This document shows positions 25,421 to 34,565 of a stretch of 39,301 nucleotides of DNA, in pieces. A model generated the notes under the pieces. It was given only the letters and a program-made list of their open reading frames with translations. It searched no databases and had not been told where the DNA came from. Where the stretch lies: assembly GCA_937928795.1 (NCBI GenBank), contig CALFWB010000020.1, positions 1 through 39,301 on the forward strand. The letters run 5' to 3'. This DNA comes from an uncultured Anaerolineales bacterium (GTDB lineage: Bacteria > Chloroflexota > Anaerolineae > Anaerolineales > UBA4823). The stretch's first letter is position 1. Every line of letters starts with the position of its first letter. The translations under genes were made by a program, and so were the position numbers.

Positions 25421-25498
25421 GTGTGCACTCAAAAGTTGTTGGCAACATTGCTTTGTAGGACAACTCAATGAGTTGTCCTACAACTTTTGCGTGGACAC
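25421..25498. mobile_element. MITE-like palindromic element, copy 1 (78 bp)
   Basis: The ends GTGTGCACTCAAAAGTTGT (25421-25439) and ACAACTTTTGCGTGGACAC (25480-25498) are inverted repeats matching at 17 of 19 positions. The centre holds a palindrome of two 15-nt arms around one base (25453-25483, left arm TTGTAGGACAACTCA). A second copy of the left 65 bp is at 26959-27023. There is no coding capacity. It resembles non-autonomous elements or REP-like repeats. Confidence 0.7.
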
Positions 25499-25513
25499 TT
25501 AACGTCTCTTTCC

Positions 25514-25542
25514 TTGTCATTCTAGCACATCCTTTGTATAAT
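25514..25542 (+). promoter_or_regulatory. tRNA-Thr promoter
   Basis: TTGTCA (25514-25519) and TATAAT (25537-25542) are 17 bp apart, with the tRNA 5' end 14 nt beyond the -10. The match is nearly consensus. Confidence 0.75.
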
Positions 25543-25556
25543 CAAGGTTAGAATTT

Positions 25557-25629
25557 GCCACCGTAGCTCAGCAGGCAGAGCAAGCGTTTCGTAAACGTTA
25601 GGTCAAGGGTTCGAATCCCTTCGGTGGCT
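25557..25629 (+). tRNA. trnT: tRNA-Thr (anticodon CGU)
   Basis: The 73-nt gene folds as a full cloverleaf: acceptor GCCACCG with CGGTGGC, D-stem GCTC/GAGC, anticodon stem AGCGT/ACGTT with loop TTCGTAA, and T-arm AAGGG-TTCGAAT-CCCTT. The anticodon CGT reads ACG, hence threonine. The 3' CCA is not encoded. A T-rich run (25629-25635) follows. Confidence 0.92.
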
Positions 25630-25639
25630 TTTTTTATTT

Positions 25640-25665
25640 CTGAAAGGGCTATCTTTCAGTATAAT
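25640..25665 (+). promoter_or_regulatory. Hairpin plus -10 box before uridine kinase
   Basis: CTGAAAG (25640-25646) and CTTTCAG (25653-25659) form a perfect 7-bp inverted repeat that abuts TATAAT (25660-25665). The kinase ATG at 25672 is 6 nt beyond the -10, so the transcript is likely leaderless. The repeat may be an operator over the -35 zone or a hairpin ending the tRNA transcript. Confidence 0.5.
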
Positions 25666-25671
25666 TGAGTC

Positions 25672-26313
25672 ATGCCGATTCGACTCACTCCCCTCGTCAT
25701 CGGGATAGCCGGTGGCTCCGGCTCGGGTAAAACGACCGTTGCGAACATGATCATTCAACACGTCGGCGCAGAAAAGATCGCCTACTTGCCCCATGATGCC
25801 TATTACAAAGACCTCAGCAACTTACCCGAACCCCAACGCCATCTGATCAATTTTGATCATCCCAATTCGCTCGAAACCTCCCTGCTGATCCAGCATGTCA
25901 TCCAACTCAAAAAAGGTCAACCTATCGAATTACCCATTTATGACTTTCGCACGCATTGTCGCACCGGTCAAACCCAACGGATCGAGCCAAAAGCCGTGAT
26001 TATTGTTGAGGGCATTCTCATTTTTGTTGAAGCAGCTTTGCGGGAATTGTTCGATGTAAAAATCTTCGTGGATACCGATCCGGACATCCGCTTCATCCGC
26101 CGTTTACAAAGAGACCTCCTAGAACGCGGCCGCTCAACCGAGTCTGTCATCCAGCAGTATTTGTCCACCGTCCGACCGATGCATTTGGAATTTGTTGAAC
26201 CTTCTAAGAGATATGCTGATGTGATTATTCCCGAAGGTGGGTTAAATACGGTAGCGATCGATATGGTAGTGGCTCGGATCAATACCCTGCTCAAAGAAAC
26301 TCAGCATGAATGA
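25672..26313 (+). CDS. udk: Uridine kinase
   Basis: The 213-residue enzyme phosphorylates uridine and cytidine in pyrimidine salvage. GIAGGSGSGKTT near residues 11-22 is the Walker A loop, LPHDAYYKDLSNLP and NFDHPNSLETSLL are uridine-kinase signatures, and the RRLQRDLLERGRS run belongs to the lid. The length agrees with bacterial Udk. The following membrane protein overlaps by 8 nt. It follows a tRNA gene by 42 nt. Confidence 0.93.
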   Translation: MPIRLTPLVIGIAGGSGSGKTTVANMIIQHVGAEKIAYLPHDAYYKDLSNLPEPQRHLINFDHPNSLETSLLIQHVIQLKKGQPIELPIYDFRTHCRTGQTQRIEPKAVIIVEGILIFVEAALRELFDVKIFVDTDPDIRFIRRLQRDLLERGRSTESVIQQYLSTVRPMHLEFVEPSKRYADVIIPEGGLNTVAIDMVVARINTLLKETQHE

Positions 26314-26872
26314 GCCAAACCCTTCTTTGGCAAAAAATCGCAAAACCTTTTACTTATGGCGCCTTCTGGCTTTGCTTTTTGTCCTTGCTCTTAGCCTCTA
26401 TATCTTCAGTATTCGAGAAGATGCCGCCAAATTGGCTATTCTTGGCTATCCGGGCGTATTCCTCATTGCCTTTATGGCATATGCCACGGTCATCCTCCCT
26501 GCGCCGGGCTTGGCAATCATTTTCACCTTAGGAGGCGTACTCTCAAACCCTCTCGGCGTCGCCATTGCAGCCAGCCTAGGTGCGACCGCCGGGGAAATCA
26601 GCGGTTATTTGGCGGGATTTGGTGGGCAGGTGGTGGTTGAGCGACTGGACATCTATCAGAAGCTGACGCAATGGATGCAAACCCACGGTGGAGTCACCGT
26701 CTATGTTCTCTCAGCCATTCCAAATCCGTTTTTCGATCTTGCGGGCATGGCAGCCGGCGCTTTGAAGATGCCCTTGCATATCTTTCTCTTTTGGTGTTTT
26801 CTCGGTCAAACCACAAAGATGTTGATTTTTTCCTTTTTGGGGTCAGGGTTTTTGAGCCGCTTTTTTCAATAA
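26306..26872 (+). CDS. VTT/DedA-type membrane protein
   Basis: The 188-residue protein has four or five hydrophobic helices and the VTT (SNARE-associated) core, including the segments ATAGEISGYLAGFGG and AIPNPFFDLAGMAAGALKMP. Such proteins scramble or flip lipids, including polyprenyl phosphate and phosphatidylethanolamine in related families. It overlaps udk by 8 nt and so is coexpressed with it. The substrate cannot be told from the sequence. Confidence 0.85.
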   Translation: MNEPNPSLAKNRKTFYLWRLLALLFVLALSLYIFSIREDAAKLAILGYPGVFLIAFMAYATVILPAPGLAIIFTLGGVLSNPLGVAIAASLGATAGEISGYLAGFGGQVVVERLDIYQKLTQWMQTHGGVTVYVLSAIPNPFFDLAGMAAGALKMPLHIFLFWCFLGQTTKMLIFSFLGSGFLSRFFQ

Positions 26873-26958
26873 TGTAAAGGAATCCACATTTGAGTCTACT
26901 GCAAAAACGCAAAATCTTACCACCAAGACGCTAAGGCACAAACAATCTCAGGGTTTTG

Positions 26959-27023
26959 GTGTGCACTCAAAAGTTGTTGGCAACATTGCTTTGTAGGACA
27001 ACTCAATGAGTTGTCCTACAACT
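26959..27023. repeat. MITE-like palindromic element, copy 2 (65 bp, right end lost)
   Basis: Identical over 65 bp to the left part of 25421-25498, including the central palindrome (26991-27021), but the right inverted terminal sequence is missing after ACAACT. The two copies flank the tRNA-udk-VTT genes in direct orientation. Confidence 0.75.
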
Positions 27024-27042
27024 CTGCAGTGAAGTCACATCT

Positions 27043-27190
27043 TTCATTTCGACGAGCGCAGCGAGGAGAAATCTTGCTTATTCGCTATCCCTTTCGGTCG
27101 AAACCGTAAAGACTTCTTGTCGCTTCGCTCGAAGTGGTCTGTAAGGGTGGTAAGCTCATCCCAAACTCGGGTAATTAAGCCTTTGAAAAG
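27043..27190. repeat. Intergenic repeat cluster, copy B
   Basis: This gene-free stretch (26873-27250) holds an imperfect palindrome starting ATTTCGACGAGCGCAGCGAG near 27046 and, at 27106-27190, a relative of the 17859-17949 repeat. A 'caagacgctaaggcac' low-complexity block lies at 26924-26940. No small gene is seen. Confidence 0.6.
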
Positions 27191-27236
27191 CCTTATTGAA
27201 AGAAGGCAAGAATAGCTCATTCCGATAAAAAACCGA

Positions 27237-27242
27237 TATAAT
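27237..27242 (+). promoter_or_regulatory. Perfect -10 box of the DinG-type gene, leaderless
   Basis: TATAAT ends 8 nt before the ATG at 27251. No good -35 is found at 16-18 bp. The distance repeats that seen at iscX and the SufR-like gene. Confidence 0.6.
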
Positions 27243-27250
27243 GAAGAACA

Positions 27251-30046
27251 ATGGAATCACTGATTGCTCTTGACATTGAAACCACCGGCTCCGATCCTGA
27301 AAAGGATCGCATCATCGAAGTCGCAGCCATCCGCTTTAATTCTAGGCGAGTTGAAGCTGAATGGCATTCCCTAATTAATCCAGCCAAACCGCTTCCACCG
27401 GCAATCACCTTATTAACGGGGATTACCGACCAGATGTTAGTCAGCGCACCACCGATCCAAAAAGTGGCGCAGGAGTTGAACCGTTTCATCGGAAACAGCC
27501 CCATCGTTGGCCATTCGATCAACTTTGATCTTGCCTTTCTCAATCGTTTTGGAATTGCACCTCATAACCTGCTTATAGACACCTATGATATTGCCTCTGT
27601 CATCAATCCAACTTCAAGTCGTTACAACCTGACTGCTTTAGCTCAACAATACGGCATCCTTGTGCAAGGGAAACATCGTGCCCTGGAAGATGCTCGCACA
27701 ACCCGTTCCCTTTATCTGAGACTTTATGAAGAATTGCTCAAATTACCCATCCGACTGCTGGCGGAAATCGTTCACCTAACCGAAGCAACCGACTGGGGAG
27801 GCTTTTGGGCGTTCCAAAGTGCATTAAAGGAGCGCACGCAAGAAATCGTGTCTCCAGAAGCTTCTGCAAGCCTCTTTAACGGGCCGCTTTTTCGGAATCC
27901 CGTCCCAATCCCTTTCTCTCTCCAACCAACGCCAACACCGACCCCTCTCGACGTCGAAGAGACTGCAGCCTTGCTAGAGCATGGCGGAGCCTTCGCCCGT
28001 TATTTCCCTAATTACGAATACCGCCCGCAACAAGTTGCCATGCTTCAAGCCGTCTGTGAGGCACTCTCCTATGGAAAACACATCTTAATCGAAGCTGGCA
28101 CCGGGACCGGCAAATCGATGGCATACCTCATTCCAGCCTCTTTATGGTCACTTCAGAACCAAACCCGAGTGGTCATTTCCACAAACACGATTAACCTTCA
28201 GGATCAATTAATCAATAAAGATATTCCCGACCTGATCGCTGCCCTTGGGTTAGATTTACGGGCAGTTGTAGTAAAAGGCAGAAACAATTACTTATGTCTA
28301 AGACGCTTCGAGCACTTTTATCGTCGTGGACCGCAAAATGCCGATGAAGCCCGCCTACTAGCCAAGATTTTGGTTTGGTTACAGTTCACCGAGACAGGCG
28401 ATCGATCCGAAATCAATTTGAACAACCCTGCTGAACGCGAAATTTGGGCATCGCTTTCTGCCGAGGATGAAGGCTGCACTATGGAAAATTGCTACCAGCG
28501 TACGGGAGGACGTTGTCCCTTCTATCGCATCCGTCAAGCCTCGCAAGGCGCCCATCTCGTTATTGTCAACCATGCTCTCCTTCTTTCAGATATTGCTAGC
28601 GGCAATCGAGTCCTCCCGGATTACGACTACCTGATTGTCGATGAAGCTCATCATCTGGAAGATGCGACAACCAATGCGCTCAGTTTTTCCATCACTCGGA
28701 CAGATATTGAACGATTAATCCGCGAATTAGGAAGTTCCAGAAGCGGATTGCTTCACCGCGTGAAAGAGGTCTTCACCAAGATCTTTCAACCTGCCAACGG
28801 TACAAGTTCAGAAGTTCTCGTTGAAAGAGCAACCGATTTGTCCTTTCGCTTAGAAGAATTGAGCCGCCAATTCTTTACTGCCATCGATGAGTTTTTCTAT
28901 GATTTACGCGAAGGTCGCGAGATCGGTCCTTACGCCCATCAAGAGCGCATTGTCCAAGCGCATCGCTCTCAGCCGGGCTGGTATAGCATCGAAGCCGCCT
29001 GGGAAGAAACGGAAGCGGTGTTTAATTCCCTCCTAGAAATCATACGCGCCATCCTAACCACCCTCTCTGAAAACATTGACAACGTCTTGGATTTGGATGA
29101 GGACCTTTATACGGACTTGAGCAATCTTGCCCGCCGTTATCAGGAGGTTTTGGATAACCTCCATGCCCTGGTCTTCAACCCGGCCCCCGATAAAATCTAC
29201 TGGATTGAGGTGCGCAATCATTATGGCAACATTTCACTACACACTGCACCTTTGGAAATTGGCCCACTGATGAAAAAACATATCTGGAACGAAAAAACAG
29301 CCGTGGTGCTGACCTCTGCCACGCTGACAACTGCCGGAGAGTTTGAATATATTCGCAGCCGCTTGCAAGCCGAGGATGCTGAAGAATTACAGGTTGGCTC
29401 TCCCTTCGATTACGAGACTTCGACTTTGCTCTACATTGCCAATGACATTCCCGAGCCCACCGATCGCTTTGCTTACCAAAAAGCTGTCGAAACAGCCATC
29501 ATCCAAACCAGCCTTGCCGCCGGCGGACGAACCTTAGTGTTGTTTACCTCTTATGATCAATTACGGCGCACCTCCCAAGCCATCGCCCGCATTCTAACCA
29601 AAAACGACATTATCATTTACGAGCAGGGCGAGGGAGCATCCCCTCACGCTCTGTTAGATAGTTTTCGCTCAACCAACCGGGCGGTTTTGCTCGGTACGCG
29701 TTCCTTCTGGGAGGGGGTTGACGTGCCCGGTGAAGCGTTATCCGTCCTCATGATTGCCAAGCTTCCTTTCGATGTCCCCTCAGATCCGATCGTCTCCGCC
29801 AGAGCAGAAACTTTTGAAGACCCTTTTAACCAATACTCTATCCCTGAGGCGGTCTTGAAGTTCCGCCAGGGGTTCGGCCGCCTAATTCGCACCAAACAAG
29901 ATCGTGGCGTGGTTGTGATTTTGGATCGCCGTGTTCAAAGCAAACGCTACGGAAAGATCTTTATCGACTCGCTCCCAACCTGCACCACTCAAGTGGGCAG
30001 CCTAGCTAATTTGCCCCGCGCCGTACAACGCTGGCTAAATTTATAG
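27251..30046 (+). CDS. dinG: DinG-family helicase with N-terminal DEDDh exonuclease
   Basis: The 931-residue protein has an N-terminal 3'-5' exonuclease domain (about 1-170: ALDIETTGSDPEKDRIIEVA, VGHSINFDLAFL, HRALEDARTT). A superfamily 2 XPD/DinG-like helicase follows: Walker A IEAGTGTGKSMAYLIP near 277-292, VDEAHHLED near 466, and RQGFGRLIRTKQDRG near the end. Between motifs I and II, cysteines in LCLRR, GCTMENC and GRCPFY fit the Fe-S cluster of DinG/XPD. The layout equals the Gram-positive DinG with an exonuclease domain. It ends 1 nt from the convergent pncB. Confidence 0.92.
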   Translation: MESLIALDIETTGSDPEKDRIIEVAAIRFNSRRVEAEWHSLINPAKPLPPAITLLTGITDQMLVSAPPIQKVAQELNRFIGNSPIVGHSINFDLAFLNRFGIAPHNLLIDTYDIASVINPTSSRYNLTALAQQYGILVQGKHRALEDARTTRSLYLRLYEELLKLPIRLLAEIVHLTEATDWGGFWAFQSALKERTQEIVSPEASASLFNGPLFRNPVPIPFSLQPTPTPTPLDVEETAALLEHGGAFARYFPNYEYRPQQVAMLQAVCEALSYGKHILIEAGTGTGKSMAYLIPASLWSLQNQTRVVISTNTINLQDQLINKDIPDLIAALGLDLRAVVVKGRNNYLCLRRFEHFYRRGPQNADEARLLAKILVWLQFTETGDRSEINLNNPAEREIWASLSAEDEGCTMENCYQRTGGRCPFYRIRQASQGAHLVIVNHALLLSDIASGNRVLPDYDYLIVDEAHHLEDATTNALSFSITRTDIERLIRELGSSRSGLLHRVKEVFTKIFQPANGTSSEVLVERATDLSFRLEELSRQFFTAIDEFFYDLREGREIGPYAHQERIVQAHRSQPGWYSIEAAWEETEAVFNSLLEIIRAILTTLSENIDNVLDLDEDLYTDLSNLARRYQEVLDNLHALVFNPAPDKIYWIEVRNHYGNISLHTAPLEIGPLMKKHIWNEKTAVVLTSATLTTAGEFEYIRSRLQAEDAEELQVGSPFDYETSTLLYIANDIPEPTDRFAYQKAVETAIIQTSLAAGGRTLVLFTSYDQLRRTSQAIARILTKNDIIIYEQGEGASPHALLDSFRSTNRAVLLGTRSFWEGVDVPGEALSVLMIAKLPFDVPSDPIVSARAETFEDPFNQYSIPEAVLKFRQGFGRLIRTKQDRGVVVILDRRVQSKRYGKIFIDSLPTCTTQVGSLANLPRAVQRWLNL

Positions 30047-30047
30047 G

Positions 30048-31625
30048 TTACCCGTGGCTACTTATGGAATTGTTTTCTAACTTAGGCTGTGACTTTTCAA
30101 TCAATTCTTGCTTCAGGTTCCAGAGTTTCTGGGAAAGTGAAACATGGTAAATGTGGGGATACATCATGCGTCTAACCCCTGGGTCTAGCCTTTCAACATC
30201 CTTCTCCCGCTTGGCGCGGATCTCTTGCAAGGTTGGGAGGGTATAAACCAATTTACCTTCTTCAAGGATAGTTTCTAACAAAGGCTCAATTTCCGATATT
30301 TCATCTCTTCGAAGAGAGCGATATTTTGTGTGGTCGGTTGGATGCCGAAGGGTCAGGGATGTTTTCTGGCGAGGGTCTTCATCGGACAGGGCAATTAAAT
30401 CGGCAGTCGCTTTTCCACGCTGATCATAAATGCGCCATACCTTTTTATTGCCCGGGTTGGGCGTCTTCTCAATTGATTCACTAATTTTGATAGCCGGTTT
30501 CCATTGGTTTTCATCATACACTGCCACCAGTTTATAAACCCCGCCAAGCGCCGGTTCACCCCATGAAGTGATCAGCCGCGTTCCCACTCCATAGACTAAA
30601 CGACGGATTAGGCGGTCTGCATCTACACCGTAGCGTGGTGCCTCTTCGGTAATTTGAGTGATGATTTGCCAAATCACCATTTCATCCAGATTGTTTGAGA
30701 GGACAATGGAGACATCCTCAAAACCGGCTGCGTCTAACATTTTTGCCGCCTGGATGCTCAAAAAAGCTAGGTCACCCGAATCCAGGCGAATGCCCAGCGG
30801 TTTATGCCCTTTGCGGCGTAATTCCTCAAAAACCTTGATAGCGTTCGGGATACCACTTTCGAGAGTATCAATGGTATCCACTAGCAACAAACAATCATCA
30901 GGATAGACATCTGCATAGGCGCGAAAGGCGTCCAGTTCTGACATGCCTAATGCAATAAACAATTGCACCATGCTGTGCGCATGAGTGCCTTTTGGGGGCA
31001 ATCCTAAGAGTGCTGAGACACCCACATTGGAAGTAAACATGGCGCCACCGATTAGAGCAGCTCTTGCCCCTGCATTGGCGCCAACATGTTGACCCCTCCG
31101 AAGGCCAAATTCCAAAATAACTTGTCCACGCCCGATCTCATGAATCCGAGCTGCTTTGGTCGCAATAAGAATCTGATAGTTGAGGTGATTCAAAAGAGAG
31201 GTCTCAAGAATTTGCGCCATCGCTAGGGGACCTTGCACAACGGTTATGGGCACGTTTGGATGCACCACTCTGCCCTCTGGTATGGCGTACATCGTGATCC
31301 CCTCAAAGTTCCCATAGCGGTATAACCAATTCAGAAAGTCCGTTTCAAAGAGAGGCTTTCCGCTGCGGGCGCGGTGTGTTTTTAGATAATCGATCTCGGT
31401 GATGCCAAATCGCGCTTGCGCCATCCAATTGAGCAGCCATTCCAGGCCAGCGTTGATACAATACCCAGCTTTGTGGGTTCCATAATCCGGATAGCTGCGA
31501 AAATAATGATCAAATTGAGCTCGTTTTTCATGATAGCCCATGCGGAAATACAATTGGGCCATGGTCAATTGGTATTGATCCGTAAATAAAATCCCCTCCG
31601 CCAGCGCCTTCTCCGCCAAATTCAT
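30048..31625 (-). CDS. pncB: Nicotinate phosphoribosyltransferase
   Basis: The 525-residue enzyme makes nicotinate mononucleotide for NAD salvage. [16 protein letters not shown] opens the family pattern, [20 protein letters not shown] and [13 protein letters not shown] are active-site segments, and HAHSMVQLF supplies a conserved His. The length fits the longer bacterial form with an extra C-terminal tail. GGAG lies 9 nt before the ATG. It is divergent from the ParB/USP gene, with 81 bp between the chosen starts. Confidence 0.92.
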   Translation of the reverse strand: MNLAEKALAEGILFTDQYQLTMAQLYFRMGYHEKRAQFDHYFRSYPDYGTHKAGYCINAGLEWLLNWMAQARFGITEIDYLKTHRARSGKPLFETDFLNWLYRYGNFEGITMYAIPEGRVVHPNVPITVVQGPLAMAQILETSLLNHLNYQILIATKAARIHEIGRGQVILEFGLRRGQHVGANAGARAALIGGAMFTSNVGVSALLGLPPKGTHAHSMVQLFIALGMSELDAFRAYADVYPDDCLLLVDTIDTLESGIPNAIKVFEELRRKGHKPLGIRLDSGDLAFLSIQAAKMLDAAGFEDVSIVLSNNLDEMVIWQIITQITEEAPRYGVDADRLIRRLVYGVGTRLITSWGEPALGGVYKLVAVYDENQWKPAIKISESIEKTPNPGNKKVWRIYDQRGKATADLIALSDEDPRQKTSLTLRHPTDHTKYRSLRRDEISEIEPLLETILEEGKLVYTLPTLQEIRAKREKDVERLDPGVRRMMYPHIYHVSLSQKLWNLKQELIEKSQPKLENNSISSHG

Positions 31626-31706
31626 CGAACAAACTCCGCCAAATAGTGTTATATTCCTATTCTACCGCAAATCCTGTTGAATAACTTTGGAACAGCATCT
31701 CAGGCC

Positions 31707-33440
31707 ATGAATCAGTCTCTTGAGTCGTATAGCACAGCAATCAACGAATTCCATCGGGCGCGCAATCAAGCCCAATTAAGAGTGCTTTTAGCCAAGCTAA
31801 GAGGTGAGCCAACCGAATTATTGGATTTTGAGGAAGTACGGAAGCGGCTTAGAGCGCAAGGGATGATTGAAAGGGGTTTGAAGCAAATCCCGCTAAACGC
31901 AATTGTCGGTAGTTTAGGACGCTATCATGACTTTACGCGCGATTTTCTGCCCAAACAAGATCACATGAAAGACCGCTGGGCACGGGTGCGCATGGCTTTT
32001 ACCGGACTGGAAGGTATTCCGCCCATTGAGGTCTACCAAATTGGGGAAGCCTACTTTGTCAAGGACGGGAATCATCGGGTATCCGTAGCTCGTCAGCTTG
32101 GTGCAACTCATATCCAAGCCTATGTGACCGAGGTCAAATCCCGAGTTCCCTTAACGGCGGATATCGATCCAGATACGTTGATCATCAAAGAAGAATATTT
32201 GGAATTTTTGGAAAAAACCCGCTTAGATCAGCTTTATCCCGATGCCGATTTGAGCGTATCCATTGCCGGTCAATACAAAATATTACTGGAGCATATAGAA
32301 GTTCATCGTTACTTCATGGGGATTGAACAAAAACGGGAAATATCCTTTGAAGAAGCCGCTGCCGATTGGTATAGCGGCTATTATCTTCCGATTATCAAAC
32401 GCGTCGTAGAGTTGGGCATCTTGCGGAGTTATCCAAACCGAACACCAACCGATCTCTATCTATTTATGTCAGAAAACCGCGCAGCGATCGAAAAACAGTT
32501 GGGTTGGGAGCTTCGCACAGAGAAAGCCGTTCTAGCGCTGATGGATCGGGCGCAAAAAAACCTCCGTGAACGCGTGCGCTTGGCATTTGAGCACATTGAC
32601 TTGCGTTTATTTGGAGGAAAATTCTCGGGCGGCCCACCCCCTGGTGAATGGCGCCAAAGAACCGTTGCTGTGGCTAGCCAATCTGCACTCATCCAAGACA
32701 TTCTCGTTCCCATTGACGGGGAAAGCGGAGGATGGATCGCCATTCAACAAGCCATGAAGGTTGCTGAACGGGAGAATGCTTCCCTGCGGGCAATCCACGT
32801 TCTCGAAAATAGTTCTTCAGACATTGACTTGTCCGGCCTTCAACAGACCTTTGAAGAGAGATTGCAGGCTTCATCCATCCCACATGATCTCGTCATCGTT
32901 AAGGGAGATATTGCAGATACGATTTGCGATCGCTCGCAATATATTGACCTAGTCGTGATGAATGTGCGCTACCCACCGGGTCCTTTGCCAATTGACCGTT
33001 TGACCTCTGGTTTTCGAGAGTTGGTGCAGCGCTGCCCGCGACCGATCCTCGCCACCCCTCAGGTTGTTTCCCCGCTCTCGCACGGCTTACTTGCCTTTGA
33101 TGGCAGTCCCAAAGCTCAAGAAGCACTTTATTTGGCCGTCTACTTAGCCAAAAAATGGTCGATTGGCCTAACCGTTCTTAGCGTTGATGAAAAAACAGCT
33201 CGGGCTCAGAAGTATCTGAACATTGCCCGCAAGCATCTAACCTATCGCAAGGTCAACGCTGAATATATTCACCGCCGCGGGCCAGTAACTGAGGCGATCT
33301 TATCCACAGCTTCTCAATCTGAGTGTGATTTTGTGATCGTTGGCGGTTACGGGTATGCTCCTCTCGTCCAAGTTTTGCTTGGAAGTGTGGTTGACGAGTT
33401 ACTCAGAAACTCTACCCTGCCCTTGCTGATTTGTCGCTAG
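31707..33440 (+). CDS. ParB-like domain fused to two universal stress domains
   Basis: The 577-residue cytoplasmic protein has an N-terminal helical part, a ParB/sulfiredoxin-like domain (about 50-140: IPLNAIVGSLGRYHDF and VKDGNHRVSVARQLGA), a middle helical region, then a USP domain (about 330-450, ILVPIDGESGG) and a second (about 455-577) with a proper nucleotide loop (VGGYGYAPLVQVLLGS). USP domains of this kind bind ATP. The protein may link stress signals to a ParB-like, possibly CTP-binding, module. The ATG at 31707 is chosen; a TTG at 31677 is possible. It overlaps the convergent phosphoesterase gene by 29 nt. Confidence 0.8.
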   Translation: MNQSLESYSTAINEFHRARNQAQLRVLLAKLRGEPTELLDFEEVRKRLRAQGMIERGLKQIPLNAIVGSLGRYHDFTRDFLPKQDHMKDRWARVRMAFTGLEGIPPIEVYQIGEAYFVKDGNHRVSVARQLGATHIQAYVTEVKSRVPLTADIDPDTLIIKEEYLEFLEKTRLDQLYPDADLSVSIAGQYKILLEHIEVHRYFMGIEQKREISFEEAAADWYSGYYLPIIKRVVELGILRSYPNRTPTDLYLFMSENRAAIEKQLGWELRTEKAVLALMDRAQKNLRERVRLAFEHIDLRLFGGKFSGGPPPGEWRQRTVAVASQSALIQDILVPIDGESGGWIAIQQAMKVAERENASLRAIHVLENSSSDIDLSGLQQTFEERLQASSIPHDLVIVKGDIADTICDRSQYIDLVVMNVRYPPGPLPIDRLTSGFRELVQRCPRPILATPQVVSPLSHGLLAFDGSPKAQEALYLAVYLAKKWSIGLTVLSVDEKTARAQKYLNIARKHLTYRKVNAEYIHRRGPVTEAILSTASQSECDFVIVGGYGYAPLVQVLLGSVVDELLRNSTLPLLICR

Positions 33441-34056
33441 GGACGTCAATTTCTTGAAATCCGTAACAATTGAGGATTTGGGTTGAACCTAAAGTACTCA
33501 CCTGACGTTGATTTCTGCCATACAGGTGGATATGGCCATGCAGATGATAAAGCGGTTGAAAGACCGTATCGAACCAACGAAAAGCCCGAATGCCTTGATG
33601 GGCGTAATCCGCCTGATCGTGAATGCCGAAGGGCGGGGCATGGGTAACAAAAACATCCAAATACCTCCCATGACGGATTTTATTCAACAATAAAGCCGGG
33701 ATCAAACGGAAAACATGCAACCACATCTCGCTTTGTGAATACATAAAAGGACCGTCCTTATATCGAATACTTCCCTCTACGCCGGCAAGCAGTAATCCGG
33801 TGTGATTAACCGAACGGCGATGTAGATCAATTCCACCCAGCGGCGCCGGATGGGGTTGAAGCGGGTTCTGGGCAGCGCGATCATGATTGCCGCGGATAAA
33901 ATACAACGAAGCGTTCAATAAACTGGTCAAATATTCAGGATACTCATAGGGGAGGTCTCCACAGCTAACCACCAGATCAACCTTTGGAAACCGAGAGCTG
34001 ACCTGCGGGGAGTAAAGGGATTGGACTACCGTGTCACTTACGGCTAATATCTTCAT
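33412..34056 (-). CDS. Calcineurin-like metallophosphoesterase
   Basis: The 214-residue protein has SCGDLPYEYPEYL, the GNHD tetrad, VTHAPPFG and LHGHIHLYG, which are metal ligands of the phosphoesterase fold. The first motif, usually DxH, reads SDTVVQS, so the His ligand is replaced. This may leave one metal site altered. It ends within the convergent ParB/USP gene and lies 36 nt after the LMW phosphatase gene. Substrate unknown. Confidence 0.86.
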   Translation of the reverse strand: MKILAVSDTVVQSLYSPQVSSRFPKVDLVVSCGDLPYEYPEYLTSLLNASLYFIRGNHDRAAQNPLQPHPAPLGGIDLHRRSVNHTGLLLAGVEGSIRYKDGPFMYSQSEMWLHVFRLIPALLLNKIRHGRYLDVFVTHAPPFGIHDQADYAHQGIRAFRWFDTVFQPLYHLHGHIHLYGRNQRQVSTLGSTQILNCYGFQEIDVPSDKSARAG

Positions 34057-34092
34057 AGAGAGTCGAACAATATATCCATCCCAATATCCTAC

Positions 34093-34557
34093 TCACCCAA
34101 CTGCTCCTTGCGCTAATTGTTCAATCCGAGCTATGCCCTCCCTTAGAACTCTTTCAATCTGAAAGGCAGTATAGCGATAATCCTCAAGCGTTCCACCCCC
34201 TGGGTCGTCCACCTCCCATTCCTCCCCCACCATTTCACTCAAGAGAAAGACTTTTGAGGCGAACTGTGGGAATTGGGATTGTAAGATGCTCTTGTGCCGC
34301 TGCTCCATGACCAAAATCAACGCAAATTGCTCCATGAGAGGATGATCGATTTGTCTGGCTCTATGAAAGGAGAGGTCAATTCCTCTTTCGGCTAAAATTT
34401 GGAGGGTTTTTTGGCTGGCAGGGCTACCATCCAAGGCAGCAACCCCGGCTGACTCCACTCGCCAGCCATCCAAATTACCAAGCTGGGCTTGAAACAAGCC
34501 CTGTGCCATTGGAGAACGGCACATATTTGCAGTACACACAAAGAGAACCGACTTCAT
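34093..34557 (-). CDS. Low-molecular-weight protein tyrosine phosphatase
   Basis: The 154-residue enzyme has the active-site loop C8-TANMC-R14-S in VLFVCTANMCRSPMAQG and the general-acid DDPGGG near residue 118. In bacteria such phosphatases often act on tyrosine kinases that govern surface polysaccharide chains. It starts 8 nt after the aminotransferase fusion gene, which makes sugars for such polymers. No kinase is seen in the window. Confidence 0.92.
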   Translation of the reverse strand: MKSVLFVCTANMCRSPMAQGLFQAQLGNLDGWRVESAGVAALDGSPASQKTLQILAERGIDLSFHRARQIDHPLMEQFALILVMEQRHKSILQSQFPQFASKVFLLSEMVGEEWEVDDPGGGTLEDYRYTAFQIERVLREGIARIEQLAQGAVG

Positions 34558-34565
34558 CTTCCTAC

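Noticed and set aside
25421..25498. Possible intrinsic terminator of the glycosyltransferase or tRNA region
   Set aside because: The palindrome is part of a larger element with inverted ends and a second copy, and no T run follows it in either direction that would suit a terminator.
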